DNA of 64,000 nt from Cervus elaphus (GCF_910594005.1 NC_057817.1:29799001-29863000), one strand, 5' to 3'; shown: positions 42,628 through 55,312, numbered from the stretch's first letter. The notes: a model not told the origin generated them from the letters alone. Numbers and translations are program-made.

Positions 42628-44609
42628 AAAGGTTAAGGAATTTTCTTTATTTTTTACAAATTAAGACTATGTAATTTCATATATTTCTGAATCAAAAACA
42701 CCTTTGTCTTCACAGTATGAGTTAGAGAATGCAGCCTGAGCTGAAAACCAAGGAACTAGAAAAGAAAGTGATAACTACAGTGATTACTGTATTAAAAACC
42801 TGTTAGGTATTTTCTTTAAAAGTAGTTTTTTATATCTTGTCATTCTTGGCACTGTTTCTAAAGAAAAACTCCTTTAATCCCAAGCAAAAAAGCACAAGAG
42901 GTGGAGTTTGGCTTCAGAAGATTTAACAGATTCTCAGGCCTAGCAGAGAATCAATAAATTTATGGAGAGTTGCTAGTGGGGGGTTGATAGGAAGGAAATC
43001 CCTTCTGGTAAATTCTCAACTGACAGGCTGGGGACAGCAGCTCAGAGAGCAGTATCCTCTGCAGAAGCAAGCCATTCTTCCGGGTGGCATGCCACTCCAG
43101 GAACCACACGGCCTGCCAACACAACTGTCTCATGGGGTATGGTGATGTGGTACGCTGTGAGCCAGCAGCCACTGGGTCAAACTGTATACTGGTTGTGAAC
43201 AGGGAAAGCCAAAAATGGTGTCCTACGAGGAATGAGTTTTAGATGGCTCCAGCCCTCCTTAGGCTGAAGCTCTGTGAACAGCCAGAGACACCACCACTCC
43301 CAAGGCTGCCTGCCGTTCTGTGCCAGCTGACTGTGGCCGCTCTCGGGGAGGAGCTGGTGACCCCCGTTAGTACGGCCCCCTACACTTCCAAACACAAAGT
43401 TGCAGGAAATCAGAGGTTTGGTCGCCCGGCCGCTGCCTAAAGGCAGCTGCAGATTTCTAGAAACCGGTGAATAGACCAAAACCTAAAAGTGCATCTGTAA
43501 AATGGACATTTATCGACTGCCCCTAATCTCTGGCCTGACACTACTTATTAGTGCTCAGTTTGGATAAGACAAAAATGCACCTACGGACTGTTCTGAACAC
43601 GGCCTCCGGAGTCATCATAGCTGGTTCCCCTGGTCTAAACAAAGATGCAGTTAGTGGAGATTTTGCTCTCTCCTGCCTCAAGCGGGTCCTTATCTGGGTT
43701 TGTCTGGCAGGATTAGTTACAATCACCCTAGAGGCTCAACCATGCCCCTTTCTTATCCTTCCTCTCCTGGAATCCTTAATCATAGTCACCTAATAGAGGC
43801 CACTCGGTAATTAAGATAGTGATCAAAAAAAAAAGACTGGGACAGTTTGAATTTTCTGTATCTTGCCATACATAATCAGCCTTTCTTAAATGCCTGACAA
43901 GAATTTCCCTTTGTACTGAAATCCTCCCACCCCATGGATGGAAAGCAGGCAGATTCCCTGAGGATCAGATAAGGGATTGGGAAGGGAACACACAAAAATC
44001 CACATTCCTTTTGTGATAGCAAGGCAGAAAGGTGTGTTTGCCAGACCAGCGGTGACTCGGGCAGCTCAGAGGAAGCTCAGCATCCACCAGAAGAGGCTTT
44101 TCGTTTTCCTTGTAGGGGCTGACAGCTTAGATACAATAAGCCCAAGTAACAATGGGACCAGCAATCTTTCCAGTGGAAAACACACTGCCTAGTCCCACAG
44201 GAACTGTGCACAAACCAAACACCGCTGAGGAAGGAAGGGCCGAGGCGTCTTTACCAGTCTGGGTCCACTTGGTGAAGCTTGACCAGAGAGCGGACTCTTG
44301 GAGTTTGCCTTTGCTGCAGACCCCGCTCCTTATCACGGTGGGCTGGCTGCTTGAGCAGAGGAAGAGGCTAGGCATGGGGGCTGTCAGAAAACGGGGGCGG
44401 GGAAAAACCCCAGGAATACGAAGCCAAACTCCAAACTATATTCTAATCAGTTTTTTGGATCAAAAAATTCAAAATAGAGAAAACCACAAAGTACAAAAGC
44501 TTTTCTGATGCTTTTCATTATCACAGAACACGCCACCTGTAATGTGTGCAAAGAGGAAATGAGGGGCTGAGGGAGAGGAAGTCAAACTGGGGAAGGCTGG
44601 ATGGCTGCT
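42628..44609 (-). other. TMBIM6: TMBIM6 3' UTR
   Basis: About 2 kb of noncoding sequence after the stop, largely free of recognisable ruminant repeats, in contrast to both flanks. This matches the roughly 2 kb UTR of mammalian TMBIM6 mRNAs. The distal end is inferred from the poly(A) signal at 42646-42651; the cleavage site is approximate. Confidence 0.8.
42646..42651 (-). terminator. TMBIM6: TMBIM6 polyadenylation signal
   Basis: AATAAA on the minus strand (tttatt on +), about 1.96 kb after the stop. The first 25-40 bases downstream on the transcript are T/G-rich because the + strand reads cacacacaca, which gives a GU-rich downstream element. Confidence 0.8.
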
Positions 44610-44630
44610 TCACTTCTTCTTCTTCTTATC
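44610..44630 (-). CDS. TMBIM6: TMBIM6 last coding exon (residues 231-236)
   Basis: After acceptor ccatttctag the exon reads D-K-K-K-K-K and stops at TGA (44612-44610). The lysine-rich tail is a family hallmark. Only 21 coding bases sit in this exon, which then continues as 3' UTR. Confidence 0.94.
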   Translation of the reverse strand, partial: DKKKKK

Positions 44631-47600
44631 CTAGAAATGGAGGAAAACGACCTAATTAACTTCTGGTGTTGACAGTTAAGCTAAAACTCTTGGGTGAGCC
44701 AACAGCTGACTGACTTTGATTAGGTACAGTAAGACGGAAGGAGAGAAGCTACTTTAGTGTAGGAGGAGCTAAAGCTTAACCGTCTTCTGCTGGTGGTCCC
44801 CCAAATTGCCAGACTTGACAAGGATAAAGGCTACACACTTGCTCCCGCTTCTACCCCATGTGAAGCTAGGTACGCTGCCTGACCACTCCTGGCTACTCAC
44901 AACCGTGACAGCTCAGATCCCAACCACCAAAAGCTGCAGACTGGCAGTCTATCCTAAAAGAACTAACTGAGAGGCCAAGACCAACTTTCCATTAGGCCTG
45001 AGACGGAAACATAAATCCTGGGCATAAGCCAACGTTCAAAATGATCCAGTCCAGCCAAACTCTTCACTGCACTGGGGTGGAGGCCCAGTGTATAATTACA
45101 TGAAAGAAAGGCGAGTTGTTTGGACTAAAACTAAGAGACCTGCTTCGTGCTCGGTCCATTCGTGGCACAGACGAGACAGAAGACCACAAACTTCATGCAG
45201 TTATGAGCATCCACCACTACTGCACTGTCACTTGTTCCATTTTAAGTTCTGTAAAGAAAGGCTTGCGCTTTCAGCTGTTCCCCTACTACTGGAGTGGACA
45301 ATGTTCGCCCCTCACTAACCCTACATACAATTCCTCTCTTGGAAAAAAAAAAATTAGACCAACAAATGGATAAAACTGGCCTATTTCTGAAATAAAGATA
45401 AAAAAAAGCTGGCTGTCAATATTATCCAAATCCTCTAAGATATGTCTTTTTGAGTCAAAGCTATCTTTACAGCCTTTAAATTCTTCATATATAGTAACTG
45501 TTTCTTGCTGCCAATGAAGCTCTTTTCCTTCTGATACTAATCTTGGGGAGACATTTTCTAAAAAAAAAAAAAAGAATTTACTTGTTCCTTTTTATCCAAC
45601 AGCTAACGACTTCTAGTTTAACTCATATTCAGCAGCCTGCCTTACAAGTACCCTGGACCCACAAACTGTGTGAACACGTTCTCAGGTTTGAAGGACACAC
45701 GGATGCTGAGCTCAGGAGCCAGTCCTTCCTCTTCGGGTGGTGCTAACCTTCTCACTCATAGCCAGGATCATCATGAGCTTTCTGAAGAGAGTTACAAAAT
45801 CTAAGAAGAGGTCAACGCAGTGCCTGAAAGAGAAGAACCAGGTTACAAACTGCACTTCCCACTTGTCTTTATCCACAAGCCCACAAAGGTACAGGACATA
45901 AAAACCTCACCCCAACCCCAACAGTCAACCTCACCAGCACCCTACCACCAACTAAGTAAAACTCTATTGTCTGAGACCCTCTTTAACTCTGTGAAGCCAT
46001 GGAGCACAGAAAAAAGAAAATTTAGACTGTAGAGGTTTAAGTCTGAACCCTGAACTACCTAGTTGAGACTATGAGAGGATTACATTAAAAAAAAAAAAAT
46101 TATATACATATCTTCTTCTCATTGTTAATGGTTTAAAGACTACAATAGTATAAAGAGTAAAACATGGAAGATTCCTCTCCCTCTCGTCTGCCTAGGGGTA
46201 ACCACTATTCAAAGTCTATTCAAAGTAAGGATAATTAAATACCTATCAATAGTCTAACTTTAAAAATCTGATGTCTTTCAGGAACTGAGAAAGACAATGC
46301 TTTCTGATGCATAATTCCAAAACCCTGGATATTCCATCATGTATACCCCTGTAGGTTGGCCACATAAGTCAGCCAGTGCCACCCGGTCCACTCTTATTCC
46401 TACCAATGTGCCAAGAAAGGTGAGTCAGACAAAAGATCATCCCAGAGATTCAGAAAAGAGCCGTTGAAGAGTAGCCGCCTCCTCCATACTTATTAAAGAC
46501 TATTTTCACACTCACCAGATATAATCTTTATCTCCATTTTCAGCCTTTTCAATAATGAGTTGAGTATCAAAAAGGACAAAGCCACACATGACCACCAGCC
46601 CCAAATACAGGTTTGCCTGGCAAAAGAAGAATGAGATGTTACCATGTGGTAGACATTGCAGAGAAAAAGTCATACCTCTCTCTGGTCCTTGGTCACTTCA
46701 AAGTACATCAAACACTAACCCTACAGACATCAACATTCATGGAAATTGAAGCCCACAACGAAGACTGTATTACCTTCCCAAGCACAATTCTGCACTTATT
46801 TTTTTTTTTTAAGTCACTGAAAGAGCTTCAGTCATTTTAACAAGAAGCCACTCCTGGACTGGTTTTATTTATTTATTTTTTTGGACTGGTTTTAGAAAAA
46901 TGACTTCTGAGCAAACCATCTTCTCCACTGCAATGCCCAACCCCTGTTCAGTCTGTACTTTGACCTGCAGCAGAAGGCTCCACTCTGGGAGGGTGACTGG
47001 GGAGGCCTCAAGAGCACTGCTCCATGAAAACAGAGTTTTGGAGGATTCTATCCTGGTTTTAGGGGATTAAGCAAGAGAAAGAAACACAAGGTAAATGGGA
47101 ACTGGAAAGTTATACGCAAATCTTACCTGGAAAAGCCAAACAGATCCGAAGAAAAGGTTCCCCAGGGAAGACAAGAGCATCAGGCTCATGGCCGACATCA
47201 AGATACCTGGAAGGGAAGACAAAAAGCTACCTTGAGAAAAGCTAACACAAACTTCAGCAATCTCATTAAAGCCATCCTTTACTTTCCCCCCAAAAACAAA
47301 GGCTTTCATTCTCAACCCAACAGTTACAAGTTGGGAGGGAGGGAAAGGGTCCCAGGGAGAATTTTGGCTAAAGCAGAAACCCTCTTCCTGTTTTCCAGCC
47401 CATACATACCTCCTAGAAAGAGGTAGCTACGGCGCCTGGCATAGAGTGCACTCAGGGTAAAGCAGGTGAAGATCATTGCTGTGCCCATGAAGGCAGTGGG
47501 AAGGATGCTGTTAAAGGAAAAGACCGTTACATCAAGGGCTACAGGTATATAACCTTTGTTTAGAAGGTATCTTCATTAAGGTAGAAAGACCTAAGACACT

Positions 47601-50600
47601 ACTAACATAGTTACCTGGGGTTGATGGCAATGCACAAGTCCAGAGCAGGGCCCAGGCCAACTCCTAGAAAACAAAAAGCCCCAGAACACAGCATAAACAC
47701 CAATTCTTGAAGGATTAATCAATAGCATGGGCACGCCTACAGTCCTAGAAAACAAAACATGCGGACCAAGATAATTCAGTCTCCCTCCCTTCCATCCTCA
47801 ACTGTTTTCCAGAGAACGTATACTTGACTGAGCTATTTATGGACAGAGCTGCAATACCAAGTCCTTGGCTGAAAATCATGGATGACCCAGAAGAACAGAG
47901 ATTAGGGAAAATGAAGCAGGCATTTCAAACAATGTCAAGTAAACTGTAAGGCTGAAAAACTCTGAAGAGCAGTGATGTGAGACTGTAATGTGGGCCAGAT
48001 TGGGAATCAGAATAGAAGAAAAGGATAAAGAGCAAAGTGGTGAAAAGTGGCCAACAACCTGTAGTCATGCAGACTGACTCCCTGTGTAGCAGAAAAGGCC
48101 AGACCGGTTAAGCCAGACTGGTTCTGCAGGTGGACACTTGCCAATAGGAGGGAAACCCGTCCCAGCTCCAACACTTCCTCTGCTCTGGCCATGCCCTCTC
48201 CTTCTGCTCATCCCACCTCTTTAACACTTTCAAAAACCAGCTTTTCCTGATCTAAAAATCTGATCTCTAAATCCCTTCCTTTCTGCAATTTCTTCAACAC
48301 TGTATAGATTAGACACACTCAGGACAAGTTGTATTAACCCAAATGTTGCTCTGCGAGTATTTTTACTATGTAGCTTGAACTGTTTTCCTTAATGATTGTT
48401 CTAGAAGAGCTGTGCTTGTACTTCTTTTCTTGAGAATCAGCAAAGTGCCCGTAGGATGAATCTCGACATATGGCTTTAATGAACTGTCTGCAAGATTCAG
48501 AACAGATGCTCCTACGAAAGTTGTCAGCATTGAGTCCTTAATTAAGTCAGATTCTCAGGCCGCTGTTTAGTCCCATGTCCGCTGTTAACAAGCTATGCTA
48601 CCTAAGCTCTTAAACTTCATTCATTCAAGCACACAAATGCTTATTTTTGGGATACAAAAGTAGAAATCACAGTCACGAGTCACAAACAGCTTACCCTCTG
48701 GATGGGGGAGCAAGATGCACTTATATGAAATAAGAAAGTAATACAAGGCATACTCAAATACAAGATAGAATAATACAGTGTGCCCGTTGGGGTGCATCAG
48801 AATACATACATATCTCGGGCCTTCGTCTAAAGATACTAAAATACAGTATCCCTCCCTCAAAATCAGAGCCATCCCAAACATACCTGTAAGGAAGGCAAAT
48901 CCAGCCAGAAGTCCCAGTCTTTTTTGCTCAGTTTCATGGCTGTGAGGTGTTGCCATCAGCCAAATCATCAACCCCAAAGAGCCCAAGGCAGACAGCAGGC
49001 CAGCCTGTCAGATCCAGAGTCAATAATTAGATACTTGAAAGTATCAAATTTATCTTGCGGGAGACTTTACTGGGTTAAAATATTCACCTGAACTTCCTAA
49101 TATTTGATCCTAACCTGGAGGCAGTGGAAAAGGCAGTGAAGGCAGAGGAGAAAAACCAAAAGCCTTGTGGGACAGGGTTAGGACCATGATGGATGCTGAA
49201 GGCAGTCCATCAACTTATAACTACCCAAGTCAAATTATGAGTCTTGCCCAAGAAATAGAAAAGATGAATCAAAATGACAAGTGCTTAAAGAACATTCCAA
49301 TCTGCAGAATAAGTAGGAATGACCTCTTTTTGATCCCTTTAAAACATACACACAGAAATATACATAAAGAGAGAGAGAGAGAGAAGAACTGAATGACTGT
49401 GTACCCCCCAAAATTCATGTTTAAATCCCAATCCCCAGTGTAATGGTATTTGGAGGTGGAGTCTTCAGAAAGTGATTAGGTCGTAAGTGTAGAGCTTTTG
49501 TGAAGGGAAATTAATGATCTTATAAAAGATTCCAGAGCTCCTTTGCCCCTTCTACTATGTGAGGACACAGAAGGTGGCCGTTTACACAGGAAGCAAGCCC
49601 TCACCACACAACAAATCTGCCAGTGCTTTGATCATGGAATTACCAAACTGTGAGAAATGTTTCTTGTTTAAGCCACTCAATTTATGGTATTCTGTTATAG
49701 CAGCCTGAATGAACTGAGACAGAGTAAGAACCAATATGTTAAGAATTATTTTAGGGTGATGGGATTACAGGGTTTTATATTTCTTTCTTATAACGAATCT
49801 GTTTTCTCTATGGTGAACATGCATTAGTTTAAGAGAAAAAAAATTTTTTTAAAGCAAATGGGAAAAGTAACAGGCAATAGAGACAGAGAAAAATCATTAA
49901 AGATGTATGCAGACACTGAAGTTCCTTCCTTCTTTTAAAGGTAGAGTTGATCCTCAGTGTTCACACTAGTTATGTTCTGCACAGTCACTGTGAGCAAGGA
50001 ATCAGTGATACCCAACAAATGCTCCTGGAGGAAATAAAGGTTTAAGTTCTTTAGAGCATCTTGTCAACGTTTTTATCAACTGGCCTAAATAAAATACAAA
50101 ACCTTACTGAATGTGTGTTTTCTGGTTAAAGACACTTGGGTATGTAGTAGTGACTCTTTTACACAGAACTTGTGCTTGGCGGCACTGTAATTCATGCCTG
50201 AATAAAGCTTATCTGACATACGTATTTTCTCTAGAAGGCACATCACAGTATTGCATTGAGCAATACCAGACGTTATGCCTGGGGCCATTTTAAACATCAA
50301 AATCACCAAGAAAAATGATAAAAATGCAAAAAATGTGGCACTACATAGACTATGAAAAGGACACTTGTTGAGACAGTATGAGAGCTTGAAAGAAGGCAGT
50401 GTTGCTTTGTTCAACCTCAGCCAGAACATGGTGCATTCGACAACTCGAATTTTTTGCCACTCCGTACATGGCTGCAAAAGTCCACAAAAGCACCACAAGG
50501 ACTGATTTTAGAGTTACAAATGAATCTTGGCAAGTAGGTGAATTCACAAATATGGAATCCACAAATAATGAGGATGACTGTGTTTCACTTAAAAAAGCCA

Positions 50601-52217
50601 ACACGACTAGAAACCAAAAGGGCCACTGTCGCCTAAAAGGTACAATGTTTTGGTCTAAACTCGAAGGATCAAAGCTCTATCTTTGAGTGTCCAAAGTAAT
50701 TTTTCACACAGCTTCTGCCAGGAGATGCCTGAGTGCAGGGGTGTCTGAGCATGCCACTTCCCAGCTGTGGCAAATGCCAACACAAGTACATCTCCATATT
50801 TACACTAAAAAGGACAACTCCAAAAGGGACCAGTCTTGGTTAGTGAGCCTCAAACTTCCTGGTTATTCCTCAACTGTTCCTCTTATTGCTGCTAGCCAAA
50901 CTCAAACTCTCCCTCAACAAAGGAAAATGAATGTTGTATCATAGAATAAAATGGACCAAGTCCTTAAAGGTCTCAACCCTGTCTCTCCTGGAAATTAAAC
51001 ATACAATCAGTGTTTTGTATCCAAGTACTCCAGTCATTCAGGCAAAAAGAGGAAGAATGGAAGAACAGATAAAAAGGTTACTGTGCAAAGTCACCCCAGC
51101 ATGCACGTCAAGTCTCTACTCAGTGGGTGGGGGCCTCCTACGTCAGCAGCTCAGCCCTCAGTGTCAGGGTCAAGACATCCTGTTTTCAGTATCTAGGGAG
51201 GGCATAACTGCCAGAAAAAGTAAATGGCTCTGCATGTCCTGATTTATGACTGGTTTTGGCTGGGCTTTCCTGATAGCTCAGTTAGTAAGACCCTTGTTCG
51301 ATTCCTGGGTTGCGAAGATCTGCTGGAGAAGGGATAGGCTACCCACTCCAGTATTCTTGGGCTTCCCTTGTGGCTCAGCTGGTAATGACTCCACCTGCCA
51401 TACGGGAGACCTGGGTTCAATCCCTGGATTGGGAAGACCCCCTGCAAAAGGGAAAAGCTACCCACTCCAGTATTCTGGCCTGGAGAATTCCATGGACTGT
51501 CTAGTCCTTGGGGTCTACAAAGTGTCGGACATGACCGAGTGATTTTCACTTTCACTTGTCTGGGTGCAGATCCCAAAATACTGAAAAGGACTAAGGAGAG
51601 ACACAGGCTTGTACCACCCTGCTGAGCTAGTTTCTTCCTAATGCAATTTATGCCACAGCAACTAGAGGAGAAAACTGCTCTTACCTGAATGAAATGGGTG
51701 ACCACATGGACATAAGCCCCCGCAGCCGCCACAAACATACAGAGGGCAAAACTGGCATAAACCTTCTTCAGGTGCTGCTGTGTCGAGGGGGTTCTAGGAA
51801 AGAAGGTTAATAATGGCCATCACTCCAGGACCAATCTATTTTCTAAGCTAAGGATAATTTCCCTTCTTCTCAGGGAATATATGACAGTTTTAATACAATA
51901 AAGAAAAAATAGAAAATCTTAAATTCTGAGGAAGGCCCCAAAGCCCAGAATTAACAATCAGTACCCAAACTGTAATAACTAACTGGCTTTCCAGTGACCA
52001 CACAGCAGCCCTTAAGAGTTTGGATGCTTTTATCAGATCCTCTGGACTCTAGCAAAGTTAATGTTAGTTCATACATGCAAGTTAATACACCAGGAAAAGG
52101 AAAAGAAAAAAGATAAAAAAGGAAACGTAAAAGGAAGCACAGTCAAGGTCAAAGCACTTACATGTGGGAAAATTTAAAGAGTGCATCAAAGTTGATCTTC
52201 CGATCAAATATATTCAT
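44610..52217 (-). CDS. TMBIM6: TMBIM6 (Bax inhibitor-1), complete spliced coding region
   Basis: Minus-strand exons in transcript order: 52217-52162, 51793-51685, 49004-48884, 47663-47615, 47507-47410, 47206-47127, 46616-46516, 45823-45748, 44630-44610. The total is 711 nt, or 236 residues plus TGA, with a single continuous frame; the human protein has 237. The product is a multi-pass ER membrane protein of the TMBIM/Bax-inhibitor-1 family. It dampens ER-stress apoptosis and acts as an acid-sensitive ER calcium leak. The sequence shows at least six hydrophobic segments between residues ~30 and 225, and the C-terminal acidic residues D209 and D213 (VDLFLDF) assigned to the pH-sensing pore. It ends in a cytosolic lysine tail (DKKKKK), one residue shorter than human DKKKEKK. 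All residues inspected look intact. Confidence 0.97.
44631..45747 (-). other. TMBIM6: TMBIM6 last intron
   Basis: 1.1 kb of AT-rich unique sequence. No repeat or RNA gene was recognised. Confidence 0.65.
45748..45823 (-). CDS. TMBIM6: TMBIM6 coding exon (residues 205-230)
   Basis: A 76-nt exon after tctctttcag, encoding HCVDLFLDFVTLFRKLMMIL and then AMSEK. It carries D209 and D213 of the proposed proton/calcium pore. Donor AAG|gttagc has T at +3 but G at +5. Confidence 0.95.
46516..46616 (-). CDS. TMBIM6: TMBIM6 coding exon (residues 172-205)
   Basis: A 101-nt exon after cttttgccag, reading ANLYLGLVVMCGFVLFDTQL and then IIEKAENGDKDYI. It contains the conserved FDTQ signature of the family. 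Donor ATCTG|gtgagt. Confidence 0.96.
47127..47206 (-). CDS. TMBIM6: TMBIM6 coding exon (residues 145-171)
   Basis: An 80-nt exon after cccttccag, encoding a membrane segment (ILMSAMSLMLLSSLGNLFFG, then SVWLFQ). Donor CAG|gtaaga. Confidence 0.96.
47410..47507 (-). CDS. TMBIM6: TMBIM6 coding exon (residues 112-145)
   Basis: A 98-nt exon after ctttaacag, reading ILPTAFMGTAMIFTCFTLSA and then LYARRRSYLFLG. It holds a membrane segment and the basic Bax-inhibitor-1 loop ARRR. Donor GGAG|gtatgt. Confidence 0.96.
47615..47663 (-). CDS. TMBIM6: TMBIM6 short coding exon (residues 96-112)
   Basis: A 49-nt exon after ttttctag, reading VGLGPALDLCIAINP. Donor CCCAG|gtaact. It is too short for an ORF scan and was found from its conserved peptide and exact phase fit. 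Confidence 0.95.
47664..48883 (-). other. TMBIM6: TMBIM6 intron (1.2 kb)
   Basis: Unique or strongly decayed sequence between the 49-nt and 121-nt exons. A weak L2-like trace lies near 48190-48300. No RNA gene was seen. Confidence 0.6.
48884..49004 (-). CDS. TMBIM6: TMBIM6 coding exon (residues 56-96)
   Basis: A 121-nt exon after tctgacag, reading AGLLSALGSLGLMIWLMATP. It covers the second membrane segment, the polar loop HSHETEQKR and the start of the third segment (LGLLAGFAFLT). Donor ACAG|gtatgt. Confidence 0.96.
49393..49722 (+). repeat. MaLR LTR (MST/MLT1) in a TMBIM6 intron
   Basis: atggtatttggaggtggagt, gtgattaggtcgtaagtgta, ctactatgtgaggacacaga, gttatagcagcctgaatgaa follow the MST LTR order. 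Solitary, antisense to TMBIM6, decayed. Confidence 0.82.
49723..51261 (-). other. TMBIM6: TMBIM6 intron, central part
   Basis: No recognised repeat over most of 1.5 kb. The minus-strand open frame at 50085-50498 shows no family resemblance and lacks exon signals. Confidence 0.5.
51262..51555 (+). repeat. Two BovA2 SINEs in tandem
   Basis: The first copy (51262-51359) breaks off at agtattcttg and a second complete copy starts at once with ggcttcccttgtggctcagc (51360-51555). Both are antisense to TMBIM6, about 130-420 bases past the exon at 51685-51793. Confidence 0.9.
51685..51793 (-). CDS. TMBIM6: TMBIM6 coding exon (residues 19-55)
   Basis: A 109-nt exon after ttcctag, reading TPSTQQHLKKVYASFALCMF and then the first membrane segment (VAAAGAYVHVVTHFIQ). 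Donor CAG|gtaaga. A tandem pair of BovA2 SINEs lies about 120 bases downstream in the intron. Confidence 0.96.
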
Positions 52218-52249
52218 GATGCTACTGTCTGTGGGACACAGCCTCCGCT
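52162..52249 (-). CDS. TMBIM6: TMBIM6 first coding exon (residues 1-19)
   Basis: Coding starts at ATG 52217-52215 and reads MNIFDRKINFDALFKFSH. The upstream part to ~52249 is 5' UTR, after the acceptor gattccacag. The donor CACAT|gtaagt splits an Ile codon. The start is fixed by the conserved cytosolic N-terminus. Residue 14 is Phe where I recall Leu in human (LLKFSH versus LFKFSH). Confidence 0.95.
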
Positions 52250-54128
52250 CTGTGGAATCAAGGATATAAGAAAAGTTATCTGAAAGACACAGGGACACAC
52301 AACATAACAAACAACTTTCTTTTAATTTTTTTAAAATTTATTTACTTTTTACTAAAGGATAATTGCTTTACGGAATTTTGTTGTTTTCTGTCAAACGTCA
52401 ACATGAATCAGCCATAGGTATTTGTTATGAAAAACAGCAACATACGACTTTGGAAAAATGAAAGTTATCTGAAAATCCCACTGCCCTAACACCACCATTT
52501 TCATTTTTACATATTTCCTTCTAGAATACATTCACAATCATATGCAACCAATTTAAAGGGGACAAACTCATCTTGTGCCCACACTGTTTCATTACCAGCA
52601 ATCGATTTCCATTTTTTCAGCAGGTAACTTGCCCCTTTAAAAGACATTTTGTTTCTTTGAGAAACAAAGAAGGAAACTTTTTTTAAGTTACAATCCCCAA
52701 ACTGACTTCCTGAGGAATCCTGGGCCATCCTCAAGAGTTCACATGCACTGCTACCATTTGTTTCCTGAGGTTCTCTCTCACAAATGAAAACAACTACAAT
52801 GACTGGTTTGCTTCCTCTGATTTCCTCTTTCCTTTCTTACCAGCATCCCTACTCACCTTAATAACAGTCAGATTTGTTCTTAAGGATGGATACAATGAGA
52901 AGCTCAAGAACCTACTAAAGCCATTCCCCTCACCTCTAAGTCACGGGACCCTGGCCCTCTTGATCGAGATGGTGCAATAATTGCAGGCTGTTGCACAGCC
53001 AACCACAGCCTTCCATAACCATGATGAATACGCCCTCTAGAGAACACACTTACAGGATGGCAGAGTCCAGTATCTGGAAAGTGTCTTTGTTTAAAGCTTC
53101 CATTAAGTGCCCTAATGACATCCCTAGACAGAACTTGCAACAGCACTGAAGCAACCTTCAGAGCCAAGCTTCAGTACTTGTAACAAAGCTAGACTGCCAC
53201 TTGCTTCTAATTTCAAGAGTTAAAGGTGGGGATGGGGAGGGGGGTTAAATCCTCAAATACCCTGGAGGTTGTTAGTCAGAAAGGGGCAACATTCTGTAAC
53301 TAGACCCCAATGAGTGGAAATTGTGGAAGGGGAGAATGGCAGTTTGCTCTTTGGCATTTTCCAGGAGGCACTATCTCTCTTAAAACTGCTGATGGAAAAA
53401 CCAAAGTCATCAAAGGTTGTTAACATAGGGAAGGAGGTGTCAAATAAGAATTTCTCCATGATTTAGTGTCTTGTGATTTAAAATCATTAAAAAATTAATT
53501 AAATAAAACTAGTTTTCTACCATTACTATCAACTCTAAATTCTTTTAAATCAACTCTAAAATTTAAGTGAAATACGTAATTATCAAAGCTTCTAAATGCA
53601 AAGGTAAACAGCAATTGTAGTAGCAATTTTATGGGGAAAATGCAATAAAGTAAACATTTAATAAATATGACAAGGTGTATATGACAACTTCAGAACTGTT
53701 AAAATCAGAGGGGAGAAAAGTTAGGACTTAGAATCAAGGAAACATGACGGTTTCCTCTTGGTCTGTTCCAAACAGACACTAACATACAGACAAGTAATGA
53801 GTTAAAACTGTTCTTACAAGTTTTGCCAGAAAGACTAAACATACCAGTTTTCAATGTTAGCCTTAACCACCTGTGCTCAGAAGCTGTAGAGAAAAGATAC
53901 CTACATTCAATGGTTCCTGTGCAAACTCAGCTGAACAAGATTAAATTGCATTCATAACTCAAAAATAGCTCCCATACCAAAAGTATTTTCAGTCCCAGGA
54001 ACAGTCAGTTCTCAGCTCAGCTTGAAGTATTCAAAACCATTAACCAAGTAAACTCGGTTAACATTCTAGAGTGCCCCCACAGTTAAGTGAAAACTTTTGT
54101 TTAAAGTTTTTTTTTTTTTTAAGTACAA

Positions 54129-54252
54129 AGAATTCCCTGGAAGTCTGGTGCGACTCCATGTTTTCACTGCCAAGGACCCAGGTTCAGGCCCTGGTCAGGA
54201 AACTAGGATCCTGCAGGCCGAGTGGCTCAATCAAAATAGATAAATAAAATGT
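54129..54252 (+). repeat. CHR SINE
   Basis: agaattccctggaagtctgg, ggttcaggccctggtcagga, A-rich end. Confidence 0.85.
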
Positions 54253-55312
54253 AAAAGCATATTAAAATGATAATTTTTATGTTATGTGTATTTTACCAAA
54301 TAAAGGAGAAAAGTATACAAGTAACTGAAAAGGTACTCAATAAAGGATTTCTCCTAACATACATTGAAACCCATTACAGAATGGACACCAGCATTGGTTT
54401 CTCTCACTCTGAACCCCAACTCACACACAGTTCTACACTCCAATTTGAAACAGGAAGGTGGACAGTGCCTCTGAGACTCATGGGAAATTTGCCTGCACTG
54501 CATTTGTAAATGAGAAGTAAATGTTCAAGTGTTAATCATAAACAAATTTAGAGACTCATTTTATGCTTTCATCCTTAGAAAGGCAGAATACCAAAATGTG
54601 TCAAAGTTGGTCATGCATACATTGCTAAAGCTTTATTGGAAGTCACTATCTGTGATTTCCCAGGTCAGCCTCTCTGCCAGAGACACCCAAAAAAATTGCA
54701 TAGTTCTACCAAGAAAAACTTAAGCAAACACATTGTTTTGAGTCGGTATTCATGAGGTCTGCTTTGGTTTGAGGAAGGAAGGGCAGCAGGGGCAGGCAGA
54801 GGGAGACAGGAGTCAGATAGTCTTATCAATGAACACCTATGTGTTCTCACATACTGTTAAATCTCCTGTTTTATTCTAAGAATCTTCCTTAACCTGTCCT
54901 AAAACATATTATCAATAGACAAGCCTTAAATTAAAAAAAAAAAAATTCTCCTCAATCTTATTCTAACACCTGTTAAGTACAATGCAAATGAAACATGACC
55001 AAGTGGCCAAAAGCTATGCAAAACAATCATGCATTTAGCATTCACTAAAAAAAAAAAATCCTTGCCTTTGAAAAAGAAAAGTTTGCTGCCTTTTGGAGCC
55101 AGCAGAGAAGCTGCCTCAGTGTATACAATTTAAGAACATTAAACCAACAAGTCAAAGAAACATTGGTCACACATTTATTTAAACATCCAGTGTGTGAATT
55201 ATATGGTTCTTCATTCCTGTTGTAGTAACTCAACCATCTTGAATCCTGTTCCCACACATCCAAAAGGATCTGATTGATACTTAAGAAAAATCTCACATGG
55301 TTAAAAAAAAGT

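Noticed and set aside
49165..49392. 75-codon + strand open frame ending in gagagaga repeats
   Set aside because: Intronic, antisense to TMBIM6, runs into a simple repeat and an LTR; no protein resemblance.
50085..50498. 137-codon minus-strand open frame in a TMBIM6 intron
   Set aside because: No family resemblance, no flanking splice signals consistent with the TMBIM6 frame, and AT-rich low-quality composition.
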